This document shows, piece by piece, positions 12,999-20,883 of a stretch of 21,941 nt of DNA (positions are counted from its first letter, which is position 1; each line of letters begins with the position of its first letter). Made by a program: the position numbers and the translations under genes. The stretch comes from Pseudomonadota bacterium (lineage in GTDB: Bacteria > Pseudomonadota > Alphaproteobacteria > Rhizobiales > Devosiaceae). The stretch lies in contig JAEWLC010000108.1 of assembly GCA_023393475.1 (NCBI GenBank), positions 1-21,941 of the forward strand, read 5' to 3'. The notes beneath the pieces were generated by a model. That model did no database searches. It was not told where the DNA came from and saw nothing but the letters and a program-made list of their open reading frames with translations.

Positions 12999-14768
12999 AT
13001 GGCCGAGCAGATGACAGGCGCGGAGATGGTGATCCAGGCGCTGGTGGACCAGGGGGTGGAGCACATCTTCGGGTACCCGGGTGGCGCCGCATTGCCGATC
13101 TATGATGCGATGTTCCAGCAGGACAAGGTGCAGCATATCCTCGTTCGGCACGAGCAGGGCGCGGGCCACATGGCCGAGGGTTACGCCCGCTCCACCGGCA
13201 AGGTCGGCGTGGTGCTGGTGACCTCTGGCCCGGGAGCCACCAACGTCGTCACGCCGCTCACCGACGCGCTGATGGATTCGATCCCGATCGTCGCGATCTC
13301 GGCCCAGGTGCCGACGACGCTGATCGGTACCGATGGCTTCCAGGAATGCGACACCGTCGGCATCACCCGCTCCTGCACCAAGCACAACTACCTCGTGAAG
13401 AACGTCGCGGACCTGCCGCGCGTGCTGCATGAGGCCTTCCACATCGCGCGGACCGGCCGTCCGGGACCGGTGCTGGTCGATATCCCGAAGGATGTGCAGT
13501 TCGCCATGGGCACGTACTTCTCGGCCGACGAGATCGCGTCGACGCGGCACAAGAGCTACCACCCGGCCGGGGCTGGGGACGCCTCGGCGATCGCTGCTGC
13601 GGTCGACCTGATGCTGCGCGCCGAGCGGCCGATCTTCTATACCGGCGGCGGCGTGGTGAACTCCGGTCCCGAGGCAAGCGAGAAGCTGCGCGAACTGGCG
13701 GAACTCACCGGTTTCCCGGTCACGTCGACGCTGATGGGGCTGGGCTCGTTCCCGGGTTCGAACAAGCAGTGGATGGGCATGCTGGGGATGCATGGCACGT
13801 ACGAAGCAAACATGGCGATGCATGACTGCGACCTGATGATCAACATCGGGGCGCGGTTCGATGACCGCATCACCGGCCGGATCGACGCCTTCTCGCCGGG
13901 CTCGACCAAGATCCACGTCGACATCGACCCCTCCTCGATCAACAAGACCGTCCGCATCGACCTGCCGATCGTCGGCGATTGCGGCCTCGTGCTCGAGGAG
14001 ATGGTTCGGGTGTGGCGCTCGAAGACCAACGAGCCGCGCACCGAGGCGATCGCGCCGTGGTGGAAGCAGATCAACGAGTGGCGCAAGGTCAACTCGCTGG
14101 GGTTCAAGAACTCCGACAGCACGATCAAGCCGCAGTACGCCGTCCAGCGCCTCTACGAGGCCGTGAAGAGCCGCGACGTCTACATCACCACGGAAGTCGG
14201 CCAGCACCAGATGTGGGCAGCGCAGCACTTCCATTTCGAGCAGCCGAACCGCTGGATGACTTCTGGCGGGCTCGGCACCATGGGCTACGGCCTGCCGGCC
14301 GCCGTCGGCGTGCAGGTTGCGCATCCGGATGCGCTGGTTATCGACATCGCCGGCGAAGCCTCGGTGCAGATGACGATGCAGGAACTGTCGACTGCGGTGC
14401 AGTACCGTCTGCCGATCAAGATCTTCATCCTCAACAATGAGCGCATGGGCATGGTTCGGCAGTGGCAGGACCTTCTGCACGGTGGCCGCTACGCGCACTC
14501 GTACTCCGAGAGCCTTCCGGACTTCGTGAAGCTGGCGGAGGCATACGGCGCCAAGGGCATCAAGTGTGACGATCCCAAGAAGCTCGATGCGGCCATCGCG
14601 GAGATGCTGGATTACGACGGCCCCGTGCTCTTCGACTGCCTGGTCGAAAAGCACGAGAATTGCCTGCCGATGATCCCATCGGGCAAGCCGCACAACGAGA
14701 TGATCCTGCCCAGCTTCGAGGACGATATTGGCGCGGTGATCGACGAAAAAGGCCGGCAGCTGGTTTGA
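12999..14768 (+). CDS. ilvI: Acetolactate synthase large (catalytic) subunit
   Basis: The first common step of valine, leucine and isoleucine synthesis: two pyruvates give 2-acetolactate, or pyruvate plus 2-ketobutyrate gives acetohydroxybutyrate. The ATG at 12999 (589 residues) has GGAG eight bases upstream; a GTG at 12990 is a near alternative. The ThDP enzyme domains are in order: TPP_enzyme_N with HIFGYPGGAALPIYDA and catalytic Glu52 in VRHEQGAGHMAEGYA, the middle domain with RFDDRITGRIDAF, and the C-terminal domain with the ThDP/Mg motif. That motif reads GEASVQMTMQEL, so the usual Asp of GD(G/A)S is Glu453. ILNNERMGMVRQWQ follows. The small subunit starts 11 bases downstream. An attenuator controls entry into the gene. 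Confidence 0.97.
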   Translation: MAEQMTGAEMVIQALVDQGVEHIFGYPGGAALPIYDAMFQQDKVQHILVRHEQGAGHMAEGYARSTGKVGVVLVTSGPGATNVVTPLTDALMDSIPIVAISAQVPTTLIGTDGFQECDTVGITRSCTKHNYLVKNVADLPRVLHEAFHIARTGRPGPVLVDIPKDVQFAMGTYFSADEIASTRHKSYHPAGAGDASAIAAAVDLMLRAERPIFYTGGGVVNSGPEASEKLRELAELTGFPVTSTLMGLGSFPGSNKQWMGMLGMHGTYEANMAMHDCDLMINIGARFDDRITGRIDAFSPGSTKIHVDIDPSSINKTVRIDLPIVGDCGLVLEEMVRVWRSKTNEPRTEAIAPWWKQINEWRKVNSLGFKNSDSTIKPQYAVQRLYEAVKSRDVYITTEVGQHQMWAAQHFHFEQPNRWMTSGGLGTMGYGLPAAVGVQVAHPDALVIDIAGEASVQMTMQELSTAVQYRLPIKIFILNNERMGMVRQWQDLLHGGRYAHSYSESLPDFVKLAEAYGAKGIKCDDPKKLDAAIAEMLDYDGPVLFDCLVEKHENCLPMIPSGKPHNEMILPSFEDDIGAVIDEKGRQLV

Positions 14769-14779
14769 GGAGACAGGAC

Positions 14780-15334
14780 ATGAACGCACATCTTCAGCCG
14801 AGCGGTTCGGCCTATTTCCTCGCCGCGGAGACCCAGAAGCCGGAGCGGCATACGCTTTCGGTGCTGGTCGACAACGAGCCGGGCATCCTCGCTCGGGTGG
14901 TCGGGCTTTTCTCGGCGCGCGGCTACAATATCGACAGCCTCACGGTCTCAGAGACCGAGCACGAGAAGGGCCTGTCGCGTATCACGGTGGTTACGGTTGC
15001 GACCCCCAAGGTGCTGACGCAGATCAAGCTGCAGCTCGAGCGGCTGGTGCCGGTGCACCGGGTGCACGACCTGACGGCCGAAGGAAAATCGCTGGAACGC
15101 GAACTGGCGCTGATCAAGGTGGCCGGCTCGGGAGAGCCTCGGGCCGAGGCGCTCCGCCTCGCCGACGCCTTCCGCGCCCAGATCGTCGATGCGACCACCG
15201 AGAGTTTCGTGTTCGAGGTGACCGGCAAGCCGTCCAAGATCGACAGCTTCATCTCGCTGATGGTGCCGCTCGGGCTGGTGGAAGTTGTGCGGACCGGTCT
15301 CGCGGCGATATCGCGCGGCGCCGAGGGTATGTAA
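14780..15334 (+). CDS. ilvH: Acetolactate synthase small (regulatory) subunit
   Basis: The regulatory subunit that stimulates the large subunit and gives valine feedback control. It has 184 residues. The N-terminal ACT domain (about 25-100) has HTLSVLVDNEPGILARVVGL and FSARGYNIDSLTV, and the C-terminal ALS_ss_C domain (about 105-180) includes RLADAFRAQIVDATTESFVF. The start ATG has GAGGAG at 14767-14772, which overlaps the ilvI stop, so the subunits are probably translated in coupled fashion. A frame is open before this ATG, but it only overlaps ilvI. The gene is followed within ten bases by an intrinsic terminator, so the operon is ilvL-ilvI-ilvH. Confidence 0.97.
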   Translation: MNAHLQPSGSAYFLAAETQKPERHTLSVLVDNEPGILARVVGLFSARGYNIDSLTVSETEHEKGLSRITVVTVATPKVLTQIKLQLERLVPVHRVHDLTAEGKSLERELALIKVAGSGEPRAEALRLADAFRAQIVDATTESFVFEVTGKPSKIDSFISLMVPLGLVEVVRTGLAAISRGAEGM

Positions 15335-15340
15335 GACGAT

Positions 15341-15365
15341 AGGGCCGGGAGCGATCCCGGCCTTT
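15341..15365 (+). terminator. Intrinsic terminator of the ilvIH operon
   Basis: AGGGCCGGGA (15341-15350) pairs with TCCCGGCCTT (15355-15364), ten pairs with one G-T and a GCGA loop, followed by a short T run. It lies just after the ilvH stop and just before the next gene. Confidence 0.82.
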
Positions 15366-15381
15366 GTCTGAGGGGATCATC

Positions 15382-16269
15382 GTGTCGTTCGCCAGCCACC
15401 CGTTCCGCGGGCCGTTGTTCATGGTCGTCGCGACCGGGTCCTATGTCATCAACGATACTATGATGAAGCTGGCGACGGTGGGGCTGCCGCCCTACCAGGT
15501 GCTGATGACGCGCGGCATCATGGCGGCTCTGTGGGGCCTGCCGCTGCTGTTCGTGCTCGGCTATCGCAAGAACCTGCTGCAGATGTTCGAGCGGCGGGTG
15601 CTGGTGCGCAACTTCGCCGAGATGGGCGCGATCCTTCTCTACATCGTGGCGCTCGCCAACATGCCGATCGCCGACGCCTCGGCGCTGGGGCAGATCACGC
15701 CGCTGCTGGTCCTGCTCGGCGTCTCGATCCTCTTCGGTGAGAAGATCGGTGCGGTTCGGATGGCGCTCATCGGGCTAGGCTTCGTGGGGGCGCTGATGGT
15801 GGCGCAGCCGACGATGCAGGGGATATCGATCTATGCGCTGCTGGCGCTGGGGAACGCGGTGCTTTGCGCCGTGCGCGACATCGCGGGGCGGCGGGTATCA
15901 CATGACGTGCCGGGGATGATCGTTGCGATGTCCGCGGTGATCGTCGTGCTGGTCGGGGCAGGGGCGATGCACCTTGCGACCGAGAGCTGGGTGGTGCCGC
16001 AGCCGCATCACCTGATGCTGCTGGCAGGCGCCGGGCTGTTCCTGATCGGCGGGCACTACTTCCTGTTCATGGCCTACCGGATCGGCCCGACGAGCGCGGT
16101 CGCGCCGTTCTACTACTTCTTCACCTTCTGGGCCGTGGTGTCGGGGCTGGTGGTGTTCGGGCAGTTGCCGAACTGGCTGGCTCTCGCCGGCATCGTGCTG
16201 GTGGTCGCGAGCGGCCTCGCGATCGTACTGCTCGACGAGCGCCGCCGGCGGCTGGCGCCGGTGGCATGA
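15382..16269 (+). CDS. EamA/DMT-family transporter
   Basis: An inner-membrane carrier of the drug/metabolite transporter superfamily with two EamA repeats, probably an exporter of metabolites or amino acids. The GTG at 15382 has GAGGGG at 15370-15375 and gives 295 residues, the usual length. A TTG at 15364 would sit inside the ilv terminator and is less likely. About ten hydrophobic segments are seen; the first repeat includes MPIADASALGQITPLLVLLG near residues 93-112 and the second IGPTSAVAPFYYFFTFWAVV near 234-253. Both match the typical EamA helix that ends each half. The substrate is not predictable. It follows ilvH but is separated by the terminator, so joint expression would be by read-through only. 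Confidence 0.9.
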   Translation: MSFASHPFRGPLFMVVATGSYVINDTMMKLATVGLPPYQVLMTRGIMAALWGLPLLFVLGYRKNLLQMFERRVLVRNFAEMGAILLYIVALANMPIADASALGQITPLLVLLGVSILFGEKIGAVRMALIGLGFVGALMVAQPTMQGISIYALLALGNAVLCAVRDIAGRRVSHDVPGMIVAMSAVIVVLVGAGAMHLATESWVVPQPHHLMLLAGAGLFLIGGHYFLFMAYRIGPTSAVAPFYYFFTFWAVVSGLVVFGQLPNWLALAGIVLVVASGLAIVLLDERRRRLAPVA

Positions 16270-16362
16270 AGCCATCGCGCCGGGCGATGGGCCTCATCAA
16301 AACGTTCGATTGGCCGGCGGGGCGGCGATGCGGTAAGCAGCAGCACGACTCAAGAGGCTGCC

Positions 16363-17121
16363 ATGACGCATCTTTCGGTGAACCTCAACGCGATTGCCTT
16401 CCTCCGCAACCGGCGCAACGTGCCGTGGCCGAGCGTGATCGACATTGCGCGCATCGCTCTCGACGCAGGGGCGGACGGGATCACCGTGCACCCGCGGCCA
16501 GACGAGCGGCACATTCGGCGGACCGACGTGTCGGAGCTGGCTACGCTGCTGCGGCAGGATTATCCGGGCCGCGAGTTCAACATCGAGGGCTATCCGAGCG
16601 AGGACTTCCTGGTGCTGGTCGAGAGGGCTATGCCCGACCAGGTGACGTTCGTGCCGGATGATCCATCGCAGTCTACGTCCGATCACGGCTGGAACATCGA
16701 GGCCAACCGGGACCTTCTCGTCTCGGCCATCGCGCGGGTGAAGGCGGCGGGCATCCGTGCGTCGCTGTTCATCGATGCCGATCCGTCGGCTCCGGCGGCA
16801 GCGGCGAGCGTCGGGGCGGACAGGGTTGAACTCTACACCGGTCCCTATGGTGGGGAGGCAGATGCCGAGGTCCAGGCGGTGCAGCTTGCCGCGCTGAAGC
16901 AGACCGCCGATGCGGCGCGATCGGCCGGGCACAATGCGCGACCGGGGCAACCGGGGCTGACGGTCAATGCCGGGCATGACCTCAACCTGATCAACCTGCC
17001 GCCGCTGAAGCACGCCATACCGGATCTGGCGGAGGTATCGATCGGCCACGCCATCACTGCCGACGCGCTTGTCTATGGGATGGCCGAGACGGTGCGGCAC
17101 TACAAGCTGGCGTGTTCCTGA
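16363..17121 (+). CDS. pdxJ: Pyridoxine 5'-phosphate synthase PdxJ
   Basis: It condenses 1-deoxy-D-xylulose 5-phosphate with 3-amino-2-oxopropyl phosphate to form pyridoxine 5'-phosphate, the ring-closing step of the DXP-dependent vitamin B6 route. The 252-residue TIM-barrel protein has the family signatures LSVNLNAIAFLRNRR at the start, DGITVHPRPDERHI with catalytic His43, FNIEGYPS with Glu75, ELYTGPY for phosphate binding, and LTVNAGHDLNL with the later catalytic His. The ATG has GAGG a few bases upstream. It is slightly longer than E. coli PdxJ (about 243), with an insert around AGHNARPGQPG, common in this class. It precedes serS on the same strand with a 78-base gap containing a hairpin. 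Confidence 0.96.
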   Translation: MTHLSVNLNAIAFLRNRRNVPWPSVIDIARIALDAGADGITVHPRPDERHIRRTDVSELATLLRQDYPGREFNIEGYPSEDFLVLVERAMPDQVTFVPDDPSQSTSDHGWNIEANRDLLVSAIARVKAAGIRASLFIDADPSAPAAAASVGADRVELYTGPYGGEADAEVQAVQLAALKQTADAARSAGHNARPGQPGLTVNAGHDLNLINLPPLKHAIPDLAEVSIGHAITADALVYGMAETVRHYKLACS

Positions 17122-17130
17122 CCCCATGCG

Positions 17131-17158
17131 GCCGAGGCGGGGCTTGATCCGCTTCGGC
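17131..17158 (+). terminator. Hairpin between pdxJ and serS (terminator or processing site)
   Basis: GCCGAGGCGG (17131-17140) pairs with CCGCTTCGGC (17149-17158), ten pairs with one G-T and an eight-base loop. No T run follows, so ending of transcription is uncertain; it could also slow mRNA decay or modulate serS expression. Confidence 0.45.
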
Positions 17159-17199
17159 AATCCGCTATGCAGGACGCCTTCCCCGAGATCAGGCCGAAA

Positions 17200-18525
17200 A
17201 TGTTCGATATCAACTGGATCAAAGCCAATCCCGCCGCGTTCGATGCTGCCCTCGCCGGGCGCAAGAATGTGCCGTTCACGGCCGCTCAGCTGATCGAGCT
17301 CGACGACTCCCGCCGCGCAGCGATCGCGACGGTGGAGGAGACGCAGGCCAAGCGCAACGCCCAGTCGAAGCTCATCGGGCAGGCCAAGGCGCAGAAGGAT
17401 GAAGCCAGGGCCCAGGCTCTGATGGACGAGGTGGCGCAGCTCAAGGACGTCATCCAGTCGGGCGAAGCGGCGCGCAAGGATGCCGAGGACAAGGTGCGGC
17501 GCGCCCTCGAGGTGATCCCGAACCTGCCGCTCGACGAGGTGCCTGTCGGCGCCGACGAAGCTGACAATGTCGAGTATTTTGGGCGCAATGGCACTGCGGC
17601 CACCGCCGCCAAGGACCGGCCCGCGAAGCCTGCGTTCAGCTACAAGCCCAAGGAGCACTTCGAGACAGGCGAAGCGCTGGGGCAGATGGATTTCGAGGTC
17701 GCGGCCAAGATTTCGGGCGCGCGCTTCGTGGTGCTGAAGAGCCACCTCGCGCGGCTCGAGCGCGCGATAGGGCAATTCATGCTCGACCTGCATGTGGACG
17801 CACATGGCTACACCGAAGTCGAGCCGCCCTACCTCGTTCGCGACGAGGCGCTCTATGGCACAAACCAGCTGCCGAAGTTCGAGGAAGACCTGTTCTTTGT
17901 GCCGCATGGTGATGGCCGGCTGGGGCTGATCCCGACGGCCGAAGTGCCCCTGACCAATTTCGTGCGCGAGAGCATCCTCAGCGAAGAGCAGTTGCCGATG
18001 CGCCTCACCGCGTTGACGCCGTGCTTCCGCTCGGAGGCAGGGTCGGCTGGGCGCGATACGCGCGGTATGCTGCGGCAGCACCAGTTCAACAAGGTCGAGA
18101 TGGTGGCGATCACGACGCCTGAGGAGTCGATCAACGAGCATGAAAAGATGCTCTCCGACGCCGAGGACGTGCTGAAGCAGCTGGGTATCCACTACCGGGT
18201 GATGCTGCTTTCGACCGGCGACATGGGCTTTGGGGCACAGAAGACCTACGACCTCGAGGCGTGGCTGCCGGGGCAGGACACCTATCGGGAAATCTCGTCG
18301 GTGTCGGTGTGCGGCGATTTCCAGGCGCGGCGCATGGATGCGCGGTTCCGCGACAAGGACGGCAAGGTGCGGCACGTGCACACGCTCAACGGCTCGGGCG
18401 TGGCCGTCGGCCGCGCGCTGATCGCGGTGATGGAGAACTATCAGCAGGAGGATGGTTCGGTGCTGGTCCCCGAGGTGCTGCAGCCGTACATGAAGGGCCT
18501 CAAGTCGATCGGCGCCAGATCTTGA
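17200..18525 (+). CDS. serS: Seryl-tRNA synthetase
   Basis: It charges tRNA-Ser, and tRNA-Sec where present, with serine. The chosen ATG at 17200 begins MFDINWIKANPAAFDAALAG, the canonical SerRS opening, giving 441 residues; an ATG at 17167 would add 11 unmatched residues. The N-terminal long helical hairpin that grips the tRNA (about 30-110) is rich in Ala, Lys, Glu and Gln. The class II catalytic core has motif 2 in TPCFRSEAGSAGRDTRGMLR and motif 3 in LNGSGVAVGRALIAVMENYQ, with SVCGDFQARRM between them. Its stop overlaps a possible TTG start of surE (TTGA, 18522-18525), so serS and surE are probably co-transcribed. Confidence 0.97.
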   Translation: MFDINWIKANPAAFDAALAGRKNVPFTAAQLIELDDSRRAAIATVEETQAKRNAQSKLIGQAKAQKDEARAQALMDEVAQLKDVIQSGEAARKDAEDKVRRALEVIPNLPLDEVPVGADEADNVEYFGRNGTAATAAKDRPAKPAFSYKPKEHFETGEALGQMDFEVAAKISGARFVVLKSHLARLERAIGQFMLDLHVDAHGYTEVEPPYLVRDEALYGTNQLPKFEEDLFFVPHGDGRLGLIPTAEVPLTNFVRESILSEEQLPMRLTALTPCFRSEAGSAGRDTRGMLRQHQFNKVEMVAITTPEESINEHEKMLSDAEDVLKQLGIHYRVMLLSTGDMGFGAQKTYDLEAWLPGQDTYREISSVSVCGDFQARRMDARFRDKDGKVRHVHTLNGSGVAVGRALIAVMENYQQEDGSVLVPEVLQPYMKGLKSIGARS

Positions 18526-18536
18526 GCAAGCTCGGC

Positions 18537-19301
18537 GTGAGAATCCTGATCACCAACGACGACGGCGTGGATGCGCCGGGGATCGCGGTGATGCGCGAGA
18601 TCGCTGAGGAACTCAGCGACGACGTTTGGGTGGTGGCGCCGGATGGCAACCAGTCGGGCGCCTCGCATCGCTTCACGTTCGGACGTGAACTCGGCCTCGA
18701 CAAGCGCGCGGACCGGGTGTTCGCGGTGGTCGGCGGTTCGCCGGCGGATTGCGTCGTCGCGGGCATGACGTATGTCTGCAAGGACCTGCGGCCCGATCTG
18801 GTGCTTTCGGGCGTCAATAACGGGCAGAACCTCGGCGATATCATCAACTGCTCGGGTACGGTTGCTGGCGCTCGGGAAGGGGCCCTGCACGGTGCGCTGG
18901 GCATCGGCATCAGCCAGGGCGTCAACTACGAGCTGACCAGCGATGTGAACTGGACGAACGCGCGGACCTACTCGGCGCGCGTGATCCGGCAGCTCTTCGC
19001 CGAAGTGAAGACGCGCGGCGACGCCTATTTCAACGTGAACCTGCCGTATTGCGCGCCCGAGGATGTGAGCGGGGTGCGCGTGGTGCCGTTCCAGCGCTTC
19101 TCGCGGTCGCCCATGGCGTACTATCCGAGCGACAATGCCGGAAAGTTCTTCATCGCCATTCCCGAGACCCCCACGCCGCTGGACCCCGCCAACGACTTCG
19201 GGCTTCTGGCGCATGAGAATGCGATCACTGTGACGCCGCTGATGTTGCAGCATTCGCACCACGAGCTGGCCGGCCGGCTCGATGGTGTTGTGGCGCTGTA
19301 G
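18537..19301 (+). CDS. surE: 5'-nucleotidase SurE
   Basis: A metal-dependent 5'/3'-nucleoside monophosphate phosphatase linked to stationary-phase survival. The GTG at 18537 begins MRILITNDDG, the standard SurE start, giving 254 residues. A TTG at 18522 that overlaps the serS stop is an alternative and would add five residues. The metal ligands are visible: Asp8 and Asp9 in TNDDG, Ser40 in GNQSGAS, and Asn in SGVNNGQNLG. The SGTVAGAREG loop is also typical. In many rhizobial genomes surE is followed by pcm (isoaspartate methyltransferase) and then a LysM/M23 gene. Here pcm is absent and a repeat-bearing gap of about 330 bases takes its place. Confidence 0.95.
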   Translation: MRILITNDDGVDAPGIAVMREIAEELSDDVWVVAPDGNQSGASHRFTFGRELGLDKRADRVFAVVGGSPADCVVAGMTYVCKDLRPDLVLSGVNNGQNLGDIINCSGTVAGAREGALHGALGIGISQGVNYELTSDVNWTNARTYSARVIRQLFAEVKTRGDAYFNVNLPYCAPEDVSGVRVVPFQRFSRSPMAYYPSDNAGKFFIAIPETPTPLDPANDFGLLAHENAITVTPLMLQHSHHELAGRLDGVVAL

Positions 19302-19330
19302 CCCTCGCGTCCGCCGGCAGGCAACAGGTC

Positions 19331-19435
19331 ACCGTCATCCCCGGGGCTTGACCCGGGGACCCAGCGGAACTCTCAACACAGTCAGTGATCGCTGCATCAT
19401 CGCATGGCTCCCGGGGCCAAGCCCGGGGATGACGG
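19331..19435. repeat. Inverted pair of REP-like palindromic units
   Basis: Unit A (about 19331-19361) and unit B (about 19405-19435) are inverted copies; read outward-in, both start ACCGTCATCCCCGGG. Each unit is itself a hairpin, with CCCCGGG and CCCGGGG arms around a short loop containing CTTG. The two units are about 43 bases apart and could form one large cruciform. Repeats with a GTCATCCC..GGG core are scattered in many alphaproteobacterial genomes between genes. It may also end or protect the surE transcript. Confidence 0.75.
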
Positions 19436-19564
19436 TGGATGGATTTGGGTGGTGGTGGGGCGGCCGCAACGGGCCGCCAGCGCGGCAATGCGTACGATCC
19501 CGTCAGCCTTAACCCTACCGACTCCTGAATCCGTGATTGCGGGTCGGTGCAATTTGCGTCGCGT

Positions 19565-19581
19565 TTAAATCACTCTTTACC
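19565..19581 (+). promoter_or_regulatory. Candidate CtrA binding site upstream of the LysM/M23 gene
   Basis: TTAA (19565-19568), seven bases (ATCACTC), then TTTACC (19576-19581) matches the known CtrA consensus TTAA-N7-TTAACC at 9 of 10 positions. A further TTAAC follows at 19582-19586. It is about 50 bases before the ATG, a place where CtrA often acts. Cell-cycle control of a cell-wall gene would make sense, but binding is inferred. Confidence 0.4.
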
Positions 19582-19629
19582 TTAACGCCCTAACCTCCAG
19601 TCCATCGAGTACCTGCGTAGAGTGGACTG

Positions 19630-20826
19630 ATGAGTAATCGCGTGACCGGAAGGGCGTTTAGAACCGCCGCGATTGTGGGCTTCCTTGCGAGTGCCACGGC
19701 GCTTTCTGGGTGCAGTTCGCTGGGTGGGCTCGGCTTCGACAGGACCACGACCGGTTCGGTCAATTCTGCCGCGTCGATGCCCGCGTCCCAGCCCATGCCA
19801 GGCAGGCTCGCCGAGAGCCGTTTCGTTCCACCTGAAAACATTGGCGGCGGCGGAAGCCCCGGCGGCATGATGGTCGGTTCGGCCTCCATGCCTATGGGCG
19901 GCAGCCAACCGCTCGGCTCGGTATCGACTGAAGACTTGCCTGTGCTCACCTCGTCAGCCAACGGAAGCAAACCGATGATGCCCGCTGCCCAGCCCCTGAG
20001 CCCGGTTCCGTCGACCACCCAGGTGGCGGCGCTGGCACCGGCTCCCCAGTCCAATACCCTCGTCTCCGTTCCTTCGAACGCCTACGTCCACCAGATCGAA
20101 AGCGGCGAAAGCCTCTACACGGTGGCCCGCCGCTATAACGTGACGGCACAGGCGATCATCCAGGCGAACGGGTTCTCCTCGCCCGACAAGATTTATGTCG
20201 GCCAGAAGATCGTGATCCCCGGCAAGGCCTCGACGTTGGCGGCCCTCGGGCCGAAGCCGAGTGCCTCGCAGGCCGTGGAGACTCTGGCGCCGGCAGAGCA
20301 GCCGTTGGCGAAGCCCGTAGCGGTCGCCGCGCTCGACCCGCAGCCCAAGACCCCGGCGGATACCGTGAAGCCGCTGGCTCCGGTTTCCGATGCGGCTCCG
20401 GCTCCGGTTGCTGCGGCCAAGCCGCTTGAGCAGCCCAAGAGCGAGCCGGTCCTTTCCGGTGCCGACAAGTTCCGCTGGCCGATCTCAGGCCGCGTGATCA
20501 CCGATTTCGCCAACTCCAAGGGCACCGGCATCAATATCGAGGCGCCGGAAGGTACTGCGGTTCGCGCGGCCGAGAATGGCCAGGTGATCTATGCCGGTTC
20601 GGGCGTCGAGGGTTACGGCAACCTGATCCTGATCCGCCATCCGAACGGTTACGTGTCGGCCTATGCCCACCTCAAGGACATGAACGTGGCCAAGGGCACC
20701 GTGGTGAACCGCGGCGACAATATCGGCACCGCCGGCAAGACCGGCGGCGTCGCGAAATCGCAGCTCCACTTCGAGCTGCGCAAGGGCGCGACCCCGGTGG
20801 ACCCGGTTCCGCTGCTGGCGAGCTGA
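19630..20826 (+). CDS. LysM and M23 (LytM)-domain lipoprotein, NlpD/DipM-like
   Basis: A 398-residue envelope protein probably involved in peptidoglycan remodelling at division. The signal peptide ends in a lipobox LSGC with acylated Cys28. A Ser/Pro/Gly-rich linker leads to a LysM peptidoglycan-binding domain (152-198; YVHQIESGESLYTVARRYN to IVIPG). A second Pro/Ala-rich linker leads to an M23 domain (about 282-394). In active M23 enzymes the first metal ligands are in HxGID; here the segment is KGTGINIEAPEGT, so His and Asp are replaced by Gly298 and Asn302. His347 in AYAHL and His380 in LHFEL remain. This points to a non-catalytic amidase activator, as in NlpD/EnvC, rather than a working endopeptidase. 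It is followed by a strong terminator. Confidence 0.9.
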   Translation: MSNRVTGRAFRTAAIVGFLASATALSGCSSLGGLGFDRTTTGSVNSAASMPASQPMPGRLAESRFVPPENIGGGGSPGGMMVGSASMPMGGSQPLGSVSTEDLPVLTSSANGSKPMMPAAQPLSPVPSTTQVAALAPAPQSNTLVSVPSNAYVHQIESGESLYTVARRYNVTAQAIIQANGFSSPDKIYVGQKIVIPGKASTLAALGPKPSASQAVETLAPAEQPLAKPVAVAALDPQPKTPADTVKPLAPVSDAAPAPVAAAKPLEQPKSEPVLSGADKFRWPISGRVITDFANSKGTGINIEAPEGTAVRAAENGQVIYAGSGVEGYGNLILIRHPNGYVSAYAHLKDMNVAKGTVVNRGDNIGTAGKTGGVAKSQLHFELRKGATPVDPVPLLAS

Positions 20827-20845
20827 TCGACTGGATCTGAATGAG

Positions 20846-20876
20846 AAAGGCCCCGGGTAACCGGGGCCTTTTCGTT
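20846..20876 (+). terminator. Strong intrinsic terminator after the LysM/M23 gene
   Basis: AAAGGCCCCGG (20846-20856) pairs perfectly with CCGGGGCCTTT (20861-20871) around a GTAA tetraloop, with a T-rich tail. It sits between two convergent genes and the A run before the stem gives some reverse activity too. Confidence 0.9.
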
Positions 20877-20883
20877 TGTGCCG

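Larger units (their letters stand above)
19302..19629. other. 328-base intergenic region between surE and the LysM/M23 gene
   Basis: No gene was found here. In order it holds the inverted pair of REP-like units, a separate hairpin with seven-base perfect arms GGCGGCC/GGCCGCC and a six-base loop (19459-19478, no T run), and an AT-richer stretch with the CtrA-like box shortly before the LysM/M23 gene. I found no remnant of a pcm gene in it. Confidence 0.6.

Noticed and set aside
12393..14789. A nearly 800-codon open frame on the minus strand across ilvI and the leader
   Set aside because: It is antisense to the well-identified ilvI and the 3' end of adhC, is rich in Arg, His and Asp as expected for a GC-rich shadow frame, and shows no family motif.
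15364..15381. TTG start at 15364 for the DMT transporter
   Set aside because: It lies within the T tail of the ilv terminator and has no Shine-Dalgarno, whereas the GTG at 15382 has GAGGGG at a good distance.
16297..18381. A nearly 700-codon open frame on the minus strand across pdxJ and serS
   Set aside because: It is fully antisense to two recognised housekeeping genes and shows no domain signature.
19331..19435. CRISPR array or miniature IS element
   Set aside because: There are only two inverted palindromic units, no regular spacers, and no flanking target duplication that I can see; a REP-like pair fits better.
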